Source: Nitrospirota bacterium (GTDB taxonomy: Bacteria > Nitrospirota > Thermodesulfovibrionia > Thermodesulfovibrionales > JdFR-88). Taken from it: 64,000 nucleotides of DNA. Positions 33,140 through 42,606 of this stretch are shown here, piece by piece. The position numbers and the translations under genes are program-made. How positions within the stretch are numbered: position 1 is the stretch's first letter; every line of letters starts with the position of its first letter. The stretch is from NCBI GenBank assembly GCA_021813405.1, contig JAKAKS010000022.1, positions 1 to 64,000 of the forward strand, read 5' to 3'. Below the pieces are notes generated by a model. It made no database searches. It had not been told where the DNA came from and was given only the letters and a program-made list of their open reading frames with translations.

Positions 33140-35767
33140 TTACCCCACTCCATGCGTCTTCAATTTAAGCGCCTCGGTCCACAAGGCGCTTGCAAGCCCC
33201 ACTGCTGCCGCAAGGGCAAAATAATATGGGCTAAGCTTTTCAAAGAGGAATAATCCTCTTAGAAAGGGCAGATAAACAGTAAGCACAAGAAAAAGGAGCG
33301 CGCCGCCAAGGACAAACCAGAAGCTGCGGTTATGCTCCTTCAGCCGGAGTAGCAGGGACCTCCCCCAGGCCCTGTTTGCTATTATCAACCCCAGGTTCGC
33401 AAAAATAAGAGTGGAAAAAGCCAGCGCGCGTGCTTCCCCGTTGCTGGCCCCTTTGTGCAGCACGGTAAAGAAAAGAGCAAGAGCAACCGCCAGCACGCTT
33501 ACTCCCTGAAGAGCACCAAGCGCAATCAGCCTTTTTCCAAAAAGGGGCGCATCTGCCGCCCTTGGGGGGCGCTGCATTATGCCGGGCTCTTCCGGCTCCG
33601 CCTCGAACACTATAGAGCACGCCGGATCTATTATTAATTCCAGGAATACGATGTGCACCGGAAGCAGTGCCAGCGGCAAGCCGGCAAGCACGGGGAAAAG
33701 GGCAAGTCCGGCTATGGGGATATGCACGGCAAGCGTATATACCATGGCTTTTTTAATATTGTCGTAAGTTTTTCTGCCGGTTTTCACCCCTTCCACTATG
33801 GAAGAGATATTATCATCCAATAGCACAATTGAAGCCGCTTCGCGTGCCACGTCCGCGCCTCTGGCGCCCATGGCAATTCCGATATGGGCGGCCTTAAGTG
33901 CAGGCGCGTCATTTACGCCATCGCCAGTCATGGCTGTTACCTCACCGCTCGCTTTCAGCGCGTTAACTATCTTTAATTTCTGTTCCGGCATTATCCTGGC
34001 AAAAACGTTTACTTCCTTTACCCTGCGGGCAAGCTCGTCTTCGGGCATTTTCTCCAGTTCCGGCCCGGATAATACATTTTCCGGATGGGAGATGGCCGCC
34101 TCCCTGGCTATCTGTTTTGCGGTTTCCGGATAGTCGCCCGTTATCATCGCCACCCGAATTCCGGCCTGGGCGCAGGCAGCAACTGCGGCAGCAACGCCGG
34201 GCTTTACGGGGTCTGACAATCCGATAAGGCCCAGGAACTCAAACTCGAAATCGTGCTGGCCAGAAGGCAGCTCCATATTTTCAGAGTGCCTTTGCAGGCC
34301 CCAAGACCCCCTGGCAACAGCGATAATGCGCAGTCCTTTGCGGGCCAGCGCATCAATCCGGGAGGAAAAGTGCCCGATATCTTTCTGCCCCATGTGGCAG
34401 ATATCGAATATAGCCTCGGGCGCGCCCTTTGCCGCTATCACGTGATTTTGCGAACCGCCCGTTTTCCATGCGCGCGCAACCGCAAGCAGTCTGCCGGTCA
34501 GCGGGTATTCGCGCGCAAGCTCCATCCCCGCATAAATGTTTTTCCCCTGCGGAAGCGCCTTTTTCCATAAATCAAATAGGGCCGTCTCCATCGGGTCGAA
34601 TGGTTCCGGACGGCTGGCAAGTATTCCGTAATAAAGGAGCTCCCTGGCGCGCGGGTCCTTTTGCACCCCGGACGGGTCTATCACCTCGCCGTCGGCATAA
34701 AGCGCCTTCACGGTCATCATGTTCATTGTGAGCGTCCCTGTTTTGTCTACGCAAAGGACGGTTGCGGAGCCAAGGTCCTCCACCACGGGCACCCGGCGTG
34801 TGAGCACTTTTTTTTGTGATATGCGCCAGGCGGCCAGGGCCAGAAACACTGTGAGCACCATCGGGATTTCTTCAGGCAGCACGGCCATCGCCAGCGCTAT
34901 TCCCGCCAGAAATCCGCCGCGCCAGTCGTAACGGTCCAGGCCATAAGCCAGTACAACCAGCGTGCATAGCACAAGTCCAACCGCGGCAAAAAGCCTTACG
35001 AGATGTCCGGCTTCCTTCTGGAGTCTTGTTTTTTCAGGCTGTATGGTTTTCAGGCTTTTGCCTATCTTGCCCAGAAACGTGTTCTCACCTGTTGCTGCCA
35101 CTCTGGCCGCGGCCCAGCCGCGCACCGCGAGCGTTCCGGAATAAACAAAAGGATGCCCGTCACCGCCTGGCGGCTGAACTTCATTTGTATTCTGCAAATC
35201 CGTTGCGGAATTTTTGGTAACAGGAGCGGATTCACCCGTCAGCAGTGACTCGTCTACCTGCAATCCGCCCTCTTCAAGGACAATGGAATCCGCCGGGACC
35301 CTGTCTCCTTCCGCGATCAACACCAGGTCCCCGCGGACGGTTTCGCGCCCCGGTATGCGCCTTTGCCTGCCGTCCCTTATAACAAGCGCGCGCGGGCTGG
35401 AAAGGTTTTTGAGGGCGGCCAGCGAGCGTTCCGTCCTGTCTTCCTGGTACAAAGTTATTGTTATTGAAATGCATACGAAGAAGATTAGCATCAGGGCCTC
35501 TTTCAGATCGCCTATGGAAAAATAAATGGCCCCGCCCGCTAGCAGAAGGATGAACATGGGCTCCTGGATAATCCGCCAAACCAGTTTAAGCAGACCCGGC
35601 CTGGATTCGGCCGGCAGGTCGTTATAGCCTTCCTGGGCAAGCCTCCTTGCGGCCTCCGCTTCCGTAAGGGCGCCCAGCCTTTCAGCCAAAGCCCCGGGGT
35701 TGAATCCCGCGTCCTTATAGATCTGCTTATTAATTTTGTTCCCCTCAGGTAAATGATACATCACCAT
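33140..35767 (-). CDS. P-type cation-transporting ATPase (P2-like)
   Basis: 875 residues with all P-type blocks: actuator TGES (SLLTGESAPVTK), phosphorylation site CVDKTGTLT, nucleotide domain, and TGDGVNDAPALKAAHIGIAMG. The layout (N-terminal cation_ATPase_N, ten membrane helices, C-terminal helices) is that of Ca2+/Na+/Mn2+ pumps. The M4 motif is PEEIP, not the PEGLP/PEALP of well-studied Ca2+ pumps, and M6 has ELIIDPACSIVFE where Ca2+ pumps have a N-x-x-T-D type, so the ion cannot be named. It ends at the bidirectional terminator. The ATG has no Shine-Dalgarno; a second ATG two codons later is possible. Confidence 0.9.
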   Translation of the reverse strand: MVMYHLPEGNKINKQIYKDAGFNPGALAERLGALTEAEAARRLAQEGYNDLPAESRPGLLKLVWRIIQEPMFILLLAGGAIYFSIGDLKEALMLIFFVCISITITLYQEDRTERSLAALKNLSSPRALVIRDGRQRRIPGRETVRGDLVLIAEGDRVPADSIVLEEGGLQVDESLLTGESAPVTKNSATDLQNTNEVQPPGGDGHPFVYSGTLAVRGWAAARVAATGENTFLGKIGKSLKTIQPEKTRLQKEAGHLVRLFAAVGLVLCTLVVLAYGLDRYDWRGGFLAGIALAMAVLPEEIPMVLTVFLALAAWRISQKKVLTRRVPVVEDLGSATVLCVDKTGTLTMNMMTVKALYADGEVIDPSGVQKDPRARELLYYGILASRPEPFDPMETALFDLWKKALPQGKNIYAGMELAREYPLTGRLLAVARAWKTGGSQNHVIAAKGAPEAIFDICHMGQKDIGHFSSRIDALARKGLRIIAVARGSWGLQRHSENMELPSGQHDFEFEFLGLIGLSDPVKPGVAAAVAACAQAGIRVAMITGDYPETAKQIAREAAISHPENVLSGPELEKMPEDELARRVKEVNVFARIMPEQKLKIVNALKASGEVTAMTGDGVNDAPALKAAHIGIAMGARGADVAREAASIVLLDDNISSIVEGVKTGRKTYDNIKKAMVYTLAVHIPIAGLALFPVLAGLPLALLPVHIVFLELIIDPACSIVFEAEPEEPGIMQRPPRAADAPLFGKRLIALGALQGVSVLAVALALFFTVLHKGASNGEARALAFSTLIFANLGLIIANRAWGRSLLLRLKEHNRSFWFVLGGALLFLVLTVYLPFLRGLFLFEKLSPYYFALAAAVGLASALWTEALKLKTHGVG

Positions 35768-35985
35768 GCGAGGGCAACAGACTGGAAACTGCGCGGTTTC
35801 CGCGATTTTAATGGAAAACGCGGAATTGGATAACCGGTTTTAAGGAGGCCGGGAAAGCAGCGCAGGGAGGGGACTTTGTACGCCGCAAACCCGGCTCCGG
35901 ACTTTATTTTAATTTTTTTCTTTGTATTTTTCAAACAGTTTTTTTCAATCTTTGCCGCTAAAGCTAACCCTATAAGCACATTTAA

Positions 35986-36015
35986 TTGAATTATATTGCC
36001 GCTTTATTTTAAAAT
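35986..36015 (+). promoter_or_regulatory. Promoter of lysR-type gene
   Basis: TTGAAT (-35) and TAAAAT (-10), 18-bp spacer; the -10 ends 10 nt before the ATG at 36026, and a TAAGGA Shine-Dalgarno lies between them, overlapping the predicted +1 region. A short leader of a few bases is expected. The AT-rich stretch upstream (35880-36000) also divides this gene from the ATPase. Confidence 0.5.
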
Positions 36016-36025
36016 GTAAGGACTT

Positions 36026-36955
36026 ATGAGCATGGAAGATCACAAGCTCAAGGTTTTCTGTACAGTTGCAGATACGAAGAGCTTTTCAAAAGCCTCTGAA
36101 GTTATACATCTTACTCAGCCGGCGGTAAGCCTGCAGATACAGGCGCTGGAAGAGATTTTTGAGACCAAGCTGTTCGACCGCTCTTCAAATACAGTTGCGC
36201 TCACGCCAGCCGGCGAAATTCTCTACAAATACGCAAAAGAAATTCTTGGCCTTTATGCCAACGCCGAACGGGCCGTAGGCGGCATAACCGGGCTTGTAAA
36301 AGGCTCCATAACCATAGGCGCCAGCACCACGATAGGCAACTATCTGCTGCCGCTTGTGATAGCGGAATTCCGGAAAACAAACTCCAAGACAAAAATCCAC
36401 CTGCTGGTTGGCAACAGCAAGAGAATTATAGAACTGCTCAAGGGCGGCGTTATTGATCTGGGGCTGGTGGAAGGTGACGTGCTAAGGTATAAACTTGCCA
36501 TCGAAAAGCTTGTTCCCGACGAACTGACGCTTATAGTGTCTTCCAAGCATCCGCTGGCCAAGCTGAGCGAGATATCGATTCTGGACCTGCCCAAACTTCC
36601 GCTTATCTTCAGGGAAGAAGGCTCCGGCACCAGGCAGGTAATCGAATATTATTTCCAGAAAAACGGCCTCTCGCCCCTGAACATGAACATCACCGCCATC
36701 CTTGGCAGCACGGAGGCCATAAAGGGCGCTGTTGAAGCCGGCATAGGAGTGGCAATAGTCTCCAGGTGGGCCGTGCGCAGGGAAGTCAACTACGGTACCA
36801 TAAAAATGCTCAAGTTCAAGGAATGCGAATTCCTGAGGGACTTTTCACTTCTCTTTAACCGAAACACCGTAAGCACCTATTCAGTGGACACGTTTCTGAC
36901 CTTCCTTAAGAAATTCCCTTACAACAAGGCGCTGGAAACCAGCCCGGAGTCCTGA
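36026..36955 (+). CDS. LysR-family transcriptional regulator
   Basis: 309 residues: an N-terminal HTH (FCTVADTKSFSKASEVIHLT, QPAVSLQIQALEEIFETKLF) and a substrate-binding domain (ITIGASTTIGNYLLPLVIAE, GSGTRQVIEYYFQ). The closest group in feel is the CysB/CysL/YeiE sub-branch, often tied to sulfur or selenium metabolism, but this cannot be fixed from sequence alone. It may control the divergent P-type ATPase gene, the usual arrangement for LysR regulators; inference. Confidence 0.92.
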   Translation: MSMEDHKLKVFCTVADTKSFSKASEVIHLTQPAVSLQIQALEEIFETKLFDRSSNTVALTPAGEILYKYAKEILGLYANAERAVGGITGLVKGSITIGASTTIGNYLLPLVIAEFRKTNSKTKIHLLVGNSKRIIELLKGGVIDLGLVEGDVLRYKLAIEKLVPDELTLIVSSKHPLAKLSEISILDLPKLPLIFREEGSGTRQVIEYYFQKNGLSPLNMNITAILGSTEAIKGAVEAGIGVAIVSRWAVRREVNYGTIKMLKFKECEFLRDFSLLFNRNTVSTYSVDTFLTFLKKFPYNKALETSPES

Positions 36956-37135
36956 CGCCCACGGCCCCCGCTGCCTGCAAGAGCTGCTAAATATCAGCCG
37001 TTGACCGGACGGGCCAATTTGCTACCTTCTTGGCTTACGCAAGAGACTGAAAATGAAACGTCGGCCACAAACCCCTTTCCAGGCGCTGGCGCAAAGAAGG
37101 CTGAAAGTTACAAGCAAATGAAATTCATTTCTCAT

Positions 37136-37158
37136 GGGGCGCTTGGCGCCTTTTTTTT
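37136..37158 (+). terminator. Intrinsic terminator
   Basis: GGCGC-TTG-GCGCC followed by eight T. It lies 180 nt past the lysR stop. On the minus strand the stem is preceded by a run of A, so it is mostly a plus-strand terminator; read on the minus strand it lacks a T tract. Confidence 0.7.
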
Positions 37159-37320
37159 ATGTTCAATCCTTAACCGAAAACATCTTGATTTTAAAGCATT
37201 TCATGGTTTTGCCCGTTCAACCGTTCAATGCCCGGCCCAACTTTCCCGGCAGCACCAGGTGCCTCCGGCAATCATTTTTCAAAGACCATTTGGGAGCCAG
37301 TGGCCCCTCCCCCAAAGCCA

Positions 37321-37381
37321 ATCATAAACCATCCGGCCATGACATTGTCCAAATGACATATGTCATGAAGTCCATGTCATG
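37321..37381 (-). promoter_or_regulatory. Conserved 43-bp element, copy B, with -10 box
   Basis: On the minus strand 37381-37339 matches copy A at 37 of 43 positions, with the perfect palindrome ATGACATATGTCAT (37353-37366) and GGACAATGTCAT. A TATGAT -10 (37326-37321) follows after 12 nt, almost as in copy A (11 nt). A GGGAG/CTCCC hairpin comes next at about 37290-37310. Likely promoter of a small RNA into the gap. Confidence 0.5.
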
Positions 37382-37432
37382 TGTTTCAAGTACAGGCATT
37401 TTGCAGGTGTCTGGAGCGCCTGGGGCTGATTT

Positions 37433-38179
37433 TCATGATTTCTCGATTACACGTTCTTCCTGGCCGTCTAAAATATCCTTGGCCAACAGGTCTTGCACGT
37501 ACCTCTTTATAACCAGCATTTCATCATCTGTGAGTCCTTTGAATCGTACAGCCATACCCGGGGGAAGATCCAGGAAGTCGCCGCATATTTTCTTTTCATA
37601 AATAACATCGCCTTTCAAACGCATTGACTTTGCGGAACCAAGGGCAAGCGTTAATTCAATTTCCGATCCTACCGGGAAGGGCTCTTTCGTCCTTAAGTAG
37701 ACCCCGCCTTCCGATAAGCATTCCGAATAAAATTCATGCTGTTTCCCTTCATAGGTTACCGGCAGTCTCCTGACGAATTTCTCTCTTAAATGCTCCCTTT
37801 TAGTTCCCTTGCAGGAGTAGAAACACTTCTCCAGGATTCCGTGCAATTTATCAATCTTGACAGGTTTTGTGAGGTAGGCATAACATCCCAGGTCTTTACA
37901 TTTTTCGATTGATCCGGAATGCCCATCAGTAGTCACCATAATCACCGGAATCGCGGATGTTTGTTTATCGCCTTTTATGTGTTTTAAAATCTTCAGGCCA
38001 TCCATCATTGGCATATGCAGATCCAGTAAAATAGCATCCGGTTTGGTCAATTTAAGAAGGCCGAATAACTCAACGCCGGTATCGGCTGGAATAACTCTGT
38101 AGTTCATCCTTGTCAAGAGCAGCCCCAGGCACATCAGAAATGTCTGGCTGTCATCAACTATCATTATTTTTTTCTTCAC
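37433..38179 (-). CDS. Receiver domain plus PilZ domain protein
   Basis: 248 residues: a CheY-like receiver (MIVDDSQTF, phospho-Asp in AILLDLHMPMMDG, Lys in AYLTKPVKIDKL), then a PilZ domain from ~125 on (REKFVRRLPV, SEGGVYLRTKEPFPVGSEIE). PilZ domains bind cyclic di-GMP through an R-x3-R and [DN]-x-S-x-x-G motif; here the second motif is truncated to LSEGG and the first is RRLP, so ligand binding is uncertain. It may link phosphorelay to c-di-GMP output such as motility or surface attachment. GTG start with GGAGTG upstream. Confidence 0.85.
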   Translation of the reverse strand: MKKKIMIVDDSQTFLMCLGLLLTRMNYRVIPADTGVELFGLLKLTKPDAILLDLHMPMMDGLKILKHIKGDKQTSAIPVIMVTTDGHSGSIEKCKDLGCYAYLTKPVKIDKLHGILEKCFYSCKGTKREHLREKFVRRLPVTYEGKQHEFYSECLSEGGVYLRTKEPFPVGSEIELTLALGSAKSMRLKGDVIYEKKICGDFLDLPPGMAVRFKGLTDDEMLVIKRYVQDLLAKDILDGQEERVIEKS

Positions 38180-38459
38180 CGGGCACTCCGTTCAGTTAAG
38201 CTTATCCACAAATGCAATATATTCCCCCCCGCGGACTCCGGTGTTAAAAATATTACACCATCCTGCTTTAAGATTCAGAAATCCTATATTTTCTATCAGT
38301 AATGCCCGTTAAATTCAAGGTATTTTCCACAAATGCAGATACAAACTTGTCCGCCAGCCCGGCAATTCCGCTCTGAAAGGGAGCAGAGGCCGCCTCATGA
38401 TAAGGCTTGCTCTCAAACAGTTAATCAGGGAATGCGTGTGCCTTGATTGATTGTGGCTT
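38180..38459. other. 280-bp gap with two DnaA-box-like sites
   Basis: TTATCCACA (38202-38210) matches the DnaA box consensus, and TTTTCCACA (38323-38331) differs by one base. Both are followed by AATGCA, giving a 13-base direct repeat 121 bp apart. The gap is AT-rich in the left half. It lies upstream of the receiver-PilZ gene and downstream of sppA. No origin-type genes (dnaA, dnaN) are near. Confidence 0.3.
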
Positions 38460-39416
38460 TTACGGGTTCCAAAGGTAATAGAACCGGAGGGACGGTCCGG
38501 CGGGTGCTTCCGCGCTGAGGTTAAGCAGATTGATAACTGTGGCGGGCCCGGAGTAAATATTGGGCTTGCCGCCTTCAGCCCTTGAATATTCAATCAACCT
38601 GGCTTTTTTAATGCCAAGATTTTTCTTCATCAATGCAAACGTGTCATCAAGATACCCCACCTTGTCCACCAGTTTGTCATCCAGCGCCTGCCCGGCAGTA
38701 AGTATCCTGCCGTCGGCAAGGGATTTTAGCTGCTCCATCGATATCCGGCCGTGCCTGCCTTTGTAAACGATTTGCAGGAACCGGCCATACAGGCCGTTTA
38801 CAATGGACTGCAGCATCTGCTGTTCTGCCGGCGTGCTGGGCCTGAAAGGCGACCAGAAATCCTTTTTTGCCCCGGATTTGTAAGTTTCCGCCTGGATCCC
38901 GATTTTGGAGAAAAGTCCCTGCGCATTGAACTTCATTGCTATCACGCCGATGCTGCCCACAAGGGCGGCCGGCTCCGCAACTATCATATCGGCGGCAGAT
39001 GCATCGTAATAAGCCCCCGATGCGCCTGTCTCCATTATGTAAGCGTAAACCGGCACCTTCTTTTCCTTTTTGAAGGCCATAATCTCATGGTAAATAAGGT
39101 CGCTTGCCGCAACCCCGCCACCGGGGGAATCGATTCTAATGATAAGACCGGCCACATCTTTGTCCGCCTCTGCCATGGCCAGCTGCCCCCGTATCTTTTC
39201 CAGCAGGGATTGTCCTTTTTCTCCAAGCAGGGAGGAGGATTTGCTTAAAGAGATGACCCCGGATAGGTCCATCAGCAGGATTTTAGGCTCGCCCTCACCC
39301 TCTACCACCCGCTCCTTTAACGGTTTTGCCGGGGGCGCCAGTGAAAAGTTAAACGTGCAGGAAGAGCTTAAAATCAAAAGGGCGGCCAGACAAATGAGTG
39401 TTTTCCTTGTTTTCAC
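38460..39416 (-). CDS. sppA: Signal peptide peptidase SppA (short type)
   Basis: 318 residues with a lipoprotein-like N-terminus (ILSSSC, Cys20). It is a serine protease of the ClpP/crotonase fold that degrades cleaved signal peptides in the membrane. Catalytic Ser is in METGASGAYYDASAAD and catalytic Lys in TYKSGAKKDFWSPFR; substrate-groove blocks are IRIDSPGGGVAASD and LVGSIGVIAM. It is the 36-kDa single-domain form. Start is GTG 39416 with no SD; 6 nt upstream lies TGATATACT, whose TGA is the stop of the HD gene. Confidence 0.92.
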   Translation of the reverse strand: MKTRKTLICLAALLILSSSCTFNFSLAPPAKPLKERVVEGEGEPKILLMDLSGVISLSKSSSLLGEKGQSLLEKIRGQLAMAEADKDVAGLIIRIDSPGGGVAASDLIYHEIMAFKKEKKVPVYAYIMETGASGAYYDASAADMIVAEPAALVGSIGVIAMKFNAQGLFSKIGIQAETYKSGAKKDFWSPFRPSTPAEQQMLQSIVNGLYGRFLQIVYKGRHGRISMEQLKSLADGRILTAGQALDDKLVDKVGYLDDTFALMKKNLGIKKARLIEYSRAEGGKPNIYSGPATVINLLNLSAEAPAGPSLRFYYLWNP

Positions 39417-39422
39417 AGTGTG

Positions 39423-39431
39423 AGTATATCA
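39423..39431 (-). promoter_or_regulatory. Extended -10 before sppA, leaderless start
   Basis: TGATATACT, 6 nt before the GTG of sppA. It overlaps the stop codon of the HD gene (TGA), so sppA could be both co-transcribed and started from its own promoter. Confidence 0.5.
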
Positions 39432-40225
39432 TTCTTCCGTCCCGCCGGCTATGCCCGATTTTTCGCGCAGAAATTCATTTAACCGGGCGTGGAGCGCGCC
39501 CTTGCCCTCAAATTCCGGCATCTGTGCCAGTATCCGGTCCACGATGCCCCTGTCCAGGGCCAGCCGGAAGGACATCTGGAAATTCAGGTCGTAAATCCAG
39601 GCAAGCTGCAAAAGCCGGTAGTCATTTTCGGTTTCCGCCGCGGCCAGGGATATTTTTTTGCCGCTTTTAACAGCTTCCAGGACCTTTGCGCTTATCCCCT
39701 GGCCGCTTGGAAACCCAAGGCTGCGGATGGAAGGCCTTTGCTCCTCCGGAATCTCGAATATGTCCAGGAATACCCTCCAGATATCCAGCTTGTCGGCGTC
39801 CCTTACAGTTTTAAAAACAGGGCGGGCCTGCTTCCCATTGCGGGCACGGAATAGGCATTATGGAACTTTACGCTTTCAAGTATTACCGCCTTTTCATCAT
39901 CAGGAAGGCCTTCAAGGATGCCGGCTTCATTTATAACGCGTACACCCAGTTCCCCATGATTTTCACTCTGGCTGTCTTTAAAAGTGCCGTATTTGGCATA
40001 CTGAGGGAATCTGCCCACGTCATGTAGCAGCCCTATTGCCCCGGCAAGGACAATGTCCCCGCCTTTAAGGCACTCGGACTCCGCTAAAATGGTTATGTCC
40101 CTGCATACGTACGCCGTATGCACTTCTTTTAATTCCATGGGCTGGCGGCTTCCGGTGGCGCCGCCAAAGGAATGCACGTACCGGGAAAACCAAGCCTTCA
40201 GCCCGTCTAAAAATGCCTGTTCCAT
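39429..40225 (-). CDS. HD-domain hydrolase split by a -1 frameshift
   Basis: Two frames add up to one 265-residue HD protein. Frame 1 (40225 to 39803) has the first metal ligands (KEVHTAYVCRD, GLLHDVGRFPQYAKYGTF) and KFHNAY, then meets TAA after LFLKL. Read -1 from there, the text continues as KTVRDADKLDIWRV, the expected next block of this HD family, to 39429. The change of frame falls in TTTAAAA, a classical X-XXY-YYZ slippery heptamer in the right phase. It is either programmed frameshifting, a real 1-base loss, or a sequencing error in a T/A run. The family is of unknown substrate. Upstream of sppA by 12 bp. Confidence 0.8.
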
Positions 40226-40328
40226 ATAAAATTCAGAAATCCAGCTTTATATTTTATCAAAAAAAACTTGCTTTTTTAGGGCAATATCGGGTATTAGTAA
40301 TTAGAATTTGATGTTTTAGAGAGGTCCG

Positions 40329-41378
40329 ATGGAAGAGGCTGGTTTTTCCGGCTTAAGGGAAACAGGCAGTATTGAGGGGGCTGGCAATACCCGCCCTGAC
40401 GGGGTGATGGCATTCTTAAAACCCCATCTGGAAATAGACAAGGAACTTGTTATTGTTTTCCTGCTTGTAGCGATAACCGGAATAATATACTATTTTGTGG
40501 ACAACCAGAGGGCATTTCTCAACTTTTTCTATCTTCCGGTATTGCTGTCAGCTTATTTGTTCGGGAAAAGGCACGGCACTTATTCCGCGGTTCTGACAAC
40601 CCTGATTGTTGTAAGCCTGGCCTACCTGGTGCCAGGTACGTTCGAGTACAGGCCTGGCCATGTTGTACTTTATAAATGGCTGGATATTGTTACCTGGAGC
40701 GGATTTCTGCTTTTAACCGGCTACTTCATGGGCCATTTGTATGAAAAGAAGGAAAAGTCCAGAGAGGAACTGGCGGCCACCCACAGGGGCATTGTAACCA
40801 TGCTCTCGATAATAATAGATTCCGTGGACAAGGAAACCCGGAACCATTCCTACCGGGTATCGAGGTACGCGGAAATACTGAGCAGGGCGGCGGGGCTTAA
40901 GGCTGATGAACGGGAAGAAATTCGCACAGCGGCCCTTCTGCACGATCTTGGAAAGATTGGCATCAGCGCCGAGATACTCAAAAAAATCGGCGCCCTGTCC
41001 TCAACTGAAAGGGACGCCATGACAAAGCACGCCTCCAGGGGGGCGGCCATTGTGGATCTGGCCGGGGGAACGGTAAAAAAGATAGTTCCTCTTATCCTTA
41101 ACCATCACGAACGTTATGACGGCAAGGGATATTATGGGCTGAAAGGGGACGAAATACCCCTTGGCGCCCAGATCATAGCCATTGCTGACGTTTACGACGC
41201 GCTTACCTCAGACAGGACTTACAGGCGCGCCCTTCCGCCTGAAGAAGTAAAGAAGGAGATAACCAAGGGAGCGGGCACCCAGTTCAACCCGAAACTGGTG
41301 GCGCATTTTGAAAGGATATTCCCGGCCCTGATGGATATCAGCAGCCATGAGCTCTACAATGAGGTCTCGGCCGTCTAG
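40329..41378 (+). CDS. HD-GYP-like phosphodiesterase with DUF4118 membrane domain
   Basis: 349 residues. Residues ~40-140 carry four membrane helices of the DUF4118/KdpD type (VIVFLLVAITGIIYYFV). After a linker, an HD-GYP domain has HSYRVSRYAEILSR, LLHDLGKIGIS and HHERYDGKGYYGLKGDEIPL. Family members hydrolyse cyclic di-GMP to GMP. The GYP signature reads GYY with one residue fewer before GLKG, so activity is likely but not certain. Divergent from the HD hydrolase gene. Confidence 0.88.
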   Translation: MEEAGFSGLRETGSIEGAGNTRPDGVMAFLKPHLEIDKELVIVFLLVAITGIIYYFVDNQRAFLNFFYLPVLLSAYLFGKRHGTYSAVLTTLIVVSLAYLVPGTFEYRPGHVVLYKWLDIVTWSGFLLLTGYFMGHLYEKKEKSREELAATHRGIVTMLSIIIDSVDKETRNHSYRVSRYAEILSRAAGLKADEREEIRTAALLHDLGKIGISAEILKKIGALSSTERDAMTKHASRGAAIVDLAGGTVKKIVPLILNHHERYDGKGYYGLKGDEIPLGAQIIAIADVYDALTSDRTYRRALPPEEVKKEITKGAGTQFNPKLVAHFERIFPALMDISSHELYNEVSAV

Positions 41379-41439
41379 AGCCTAAGCTGCAGCTTTTAGG
41401 GGCCCCCTCCTGCAGCCGGAAGCGATTTTAAGATAGGGC

Positions 41440-42480
41440 CTAGTAAACAGTCCACTGCCTTGGCATGAAGATCCTCTCATAGCTCATCAGGGCGAAGCTG
41501 TCTGTCATACCCGCTATGAAATCGCATACCACCCTGTGGGGGTTGGCTTTTTTCTCCACCGGTATGTCCCGGAACACCTCGTCTATGTGCTCCAGGTAAT
41601 AGTGATAGAGGTCTTCAAGCAGCTTTCTAGCCTTCCTGAATTCGGTTTTGGTGGCCTCGTTTTCATATACCCTTTCAAACAGGAAATCCCGGAGCCTGAT
41701 CATTGCCGACATTACCACTTCACCCATTACAAGAGAGTCCATGCTGTGTGATTGCATCGTGCCGTACACAAGGTCCTTAACCATGGTGTCTATGCGCGCG
41801 GAATGCTTGTCCCCAAGGGTTTTGAGCACCTCGGCCGGGATCTCCGATTTTTTTATGACCTGGGCCCGCAGTGCGTCATCCAGGTCATGATTCAGATACG
41901 CGATGGTATCTGAAACCCTTACCACCTGGCCTTCCAGCGTTATGGCCATCTCCCCTTTTCCCAGCGGGATTATATTGCCCTTGCCCTTGGAATGCTTTAC
42001 TATGCCGTCTCTTACCTCATACGTAAGGTTCAGGCCCTTGCCGTCCCTTTCAAGAAAGTCCACCACGCGGAGGCTCTGCTCATAGTGCTCGAAGCCGCCG
42101 GGATGGATGCTCCGCAGCACGGACTCCCCAACGTGGCCAAAGGGGGTATGCCCGAGATCGTGGGCCAGGGCTATGGCCTCGGTTAAATCCTCATTCAGCC
42201 TCAGCGCCCTTGCTATGGTGCGGGCGATCTGGCTTACTTCCAGCACATGGGTGAGCCTGGTGCGGTAATGGTCCCCCCTGGGGGCAAGGAACACCTGTGT
42301 TTTATGCTTTAAGCGCCTGAAGGACTTTGAATGGATTATCCTGTCGCGGTCTCTCTGGTAACAGGTCCTTATGTCGCCTTCCTTTTCATGCCTCTGGCGC
42401 CCCCTGCTTTTTGAGCTAAGGGCCGCATTAGGATGAAGGGACCTTTTTTCTATCTCTTCAGTCTGGGTGCGAACGCTCAT
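41440..42480 (-). CDS. dgt: Deoxyguanosinetriphosphate triphosphohydrolase-like protein
   Basis: 346 residues of the HD superfamily. Metal ligands are in [20 protein letters not shown] and [19 protein letters not shown]; the start is [20 protein letters not shown], typical of dNTPases. It hydrolyses dNTPs to nucleoside and triphosphate and helps balance nucleotide pools. It is shorter than E. coli Dgt and matches the widespread type 2 group. It is encoded 126 bp behind smc in the same direction. Confidence 0.92.
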   Translation of the reverse strand: MSVRTQTEEIEKRSLHPNAALSSKSRGRQRHEKEGDIRTCYQRDRDRIIHSKSFRRLKHKTQVFLAPRGDHYRTRLTHVLEVSQIARTIARALRLNEDLTEAIALAHDLGHTPFGHVGESVLRSIHPGGFEHYEQSLRVVDFLERDGKGLNLTYEVRDGIVKHSKGKGNIIPLGKGEMAITLEGQVVRVSDTIAYLNHDLDDALRAQVIKKSEIPAEVLKTLGDKHSARIDTMVKDLVYGTMQSHSMDSLVMGEVVMSAMIRLRDFLFERVYENEATKTEFRKARKLLEDLYHYYLEHIDEVFRDIPVEKKANPHRVVCDFIAGMTDSFALMSYERIFMPRQWTVY

Positions 42481-42606
42481 TTCGTTAATTTCAAATTTGA
42501 AATTTCATATCTCAATTTCAAGATTTATTTTAAAACATTTAACGGCTGGACAGATATGATTTAAAATTTTTTGCAGATTGCAGCCGGGTGCGGTTTTGAG
42601 ACAGGT

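Larger units (their letters stand above)
36956..37432. other. Gap between convergent genes with second copy of the 43-bp element
   Basis: 477 bp between the convergent LysR and receiver-PilZ genes. No gene recognised. It holds a terminator (37136-37158) and copy B of the 43-bp element near its right end. Because both flanking genes point inward, the element cannot be the promoter of either; it would drive a minus-strand transcript into this gap. Confidence 0.5.
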
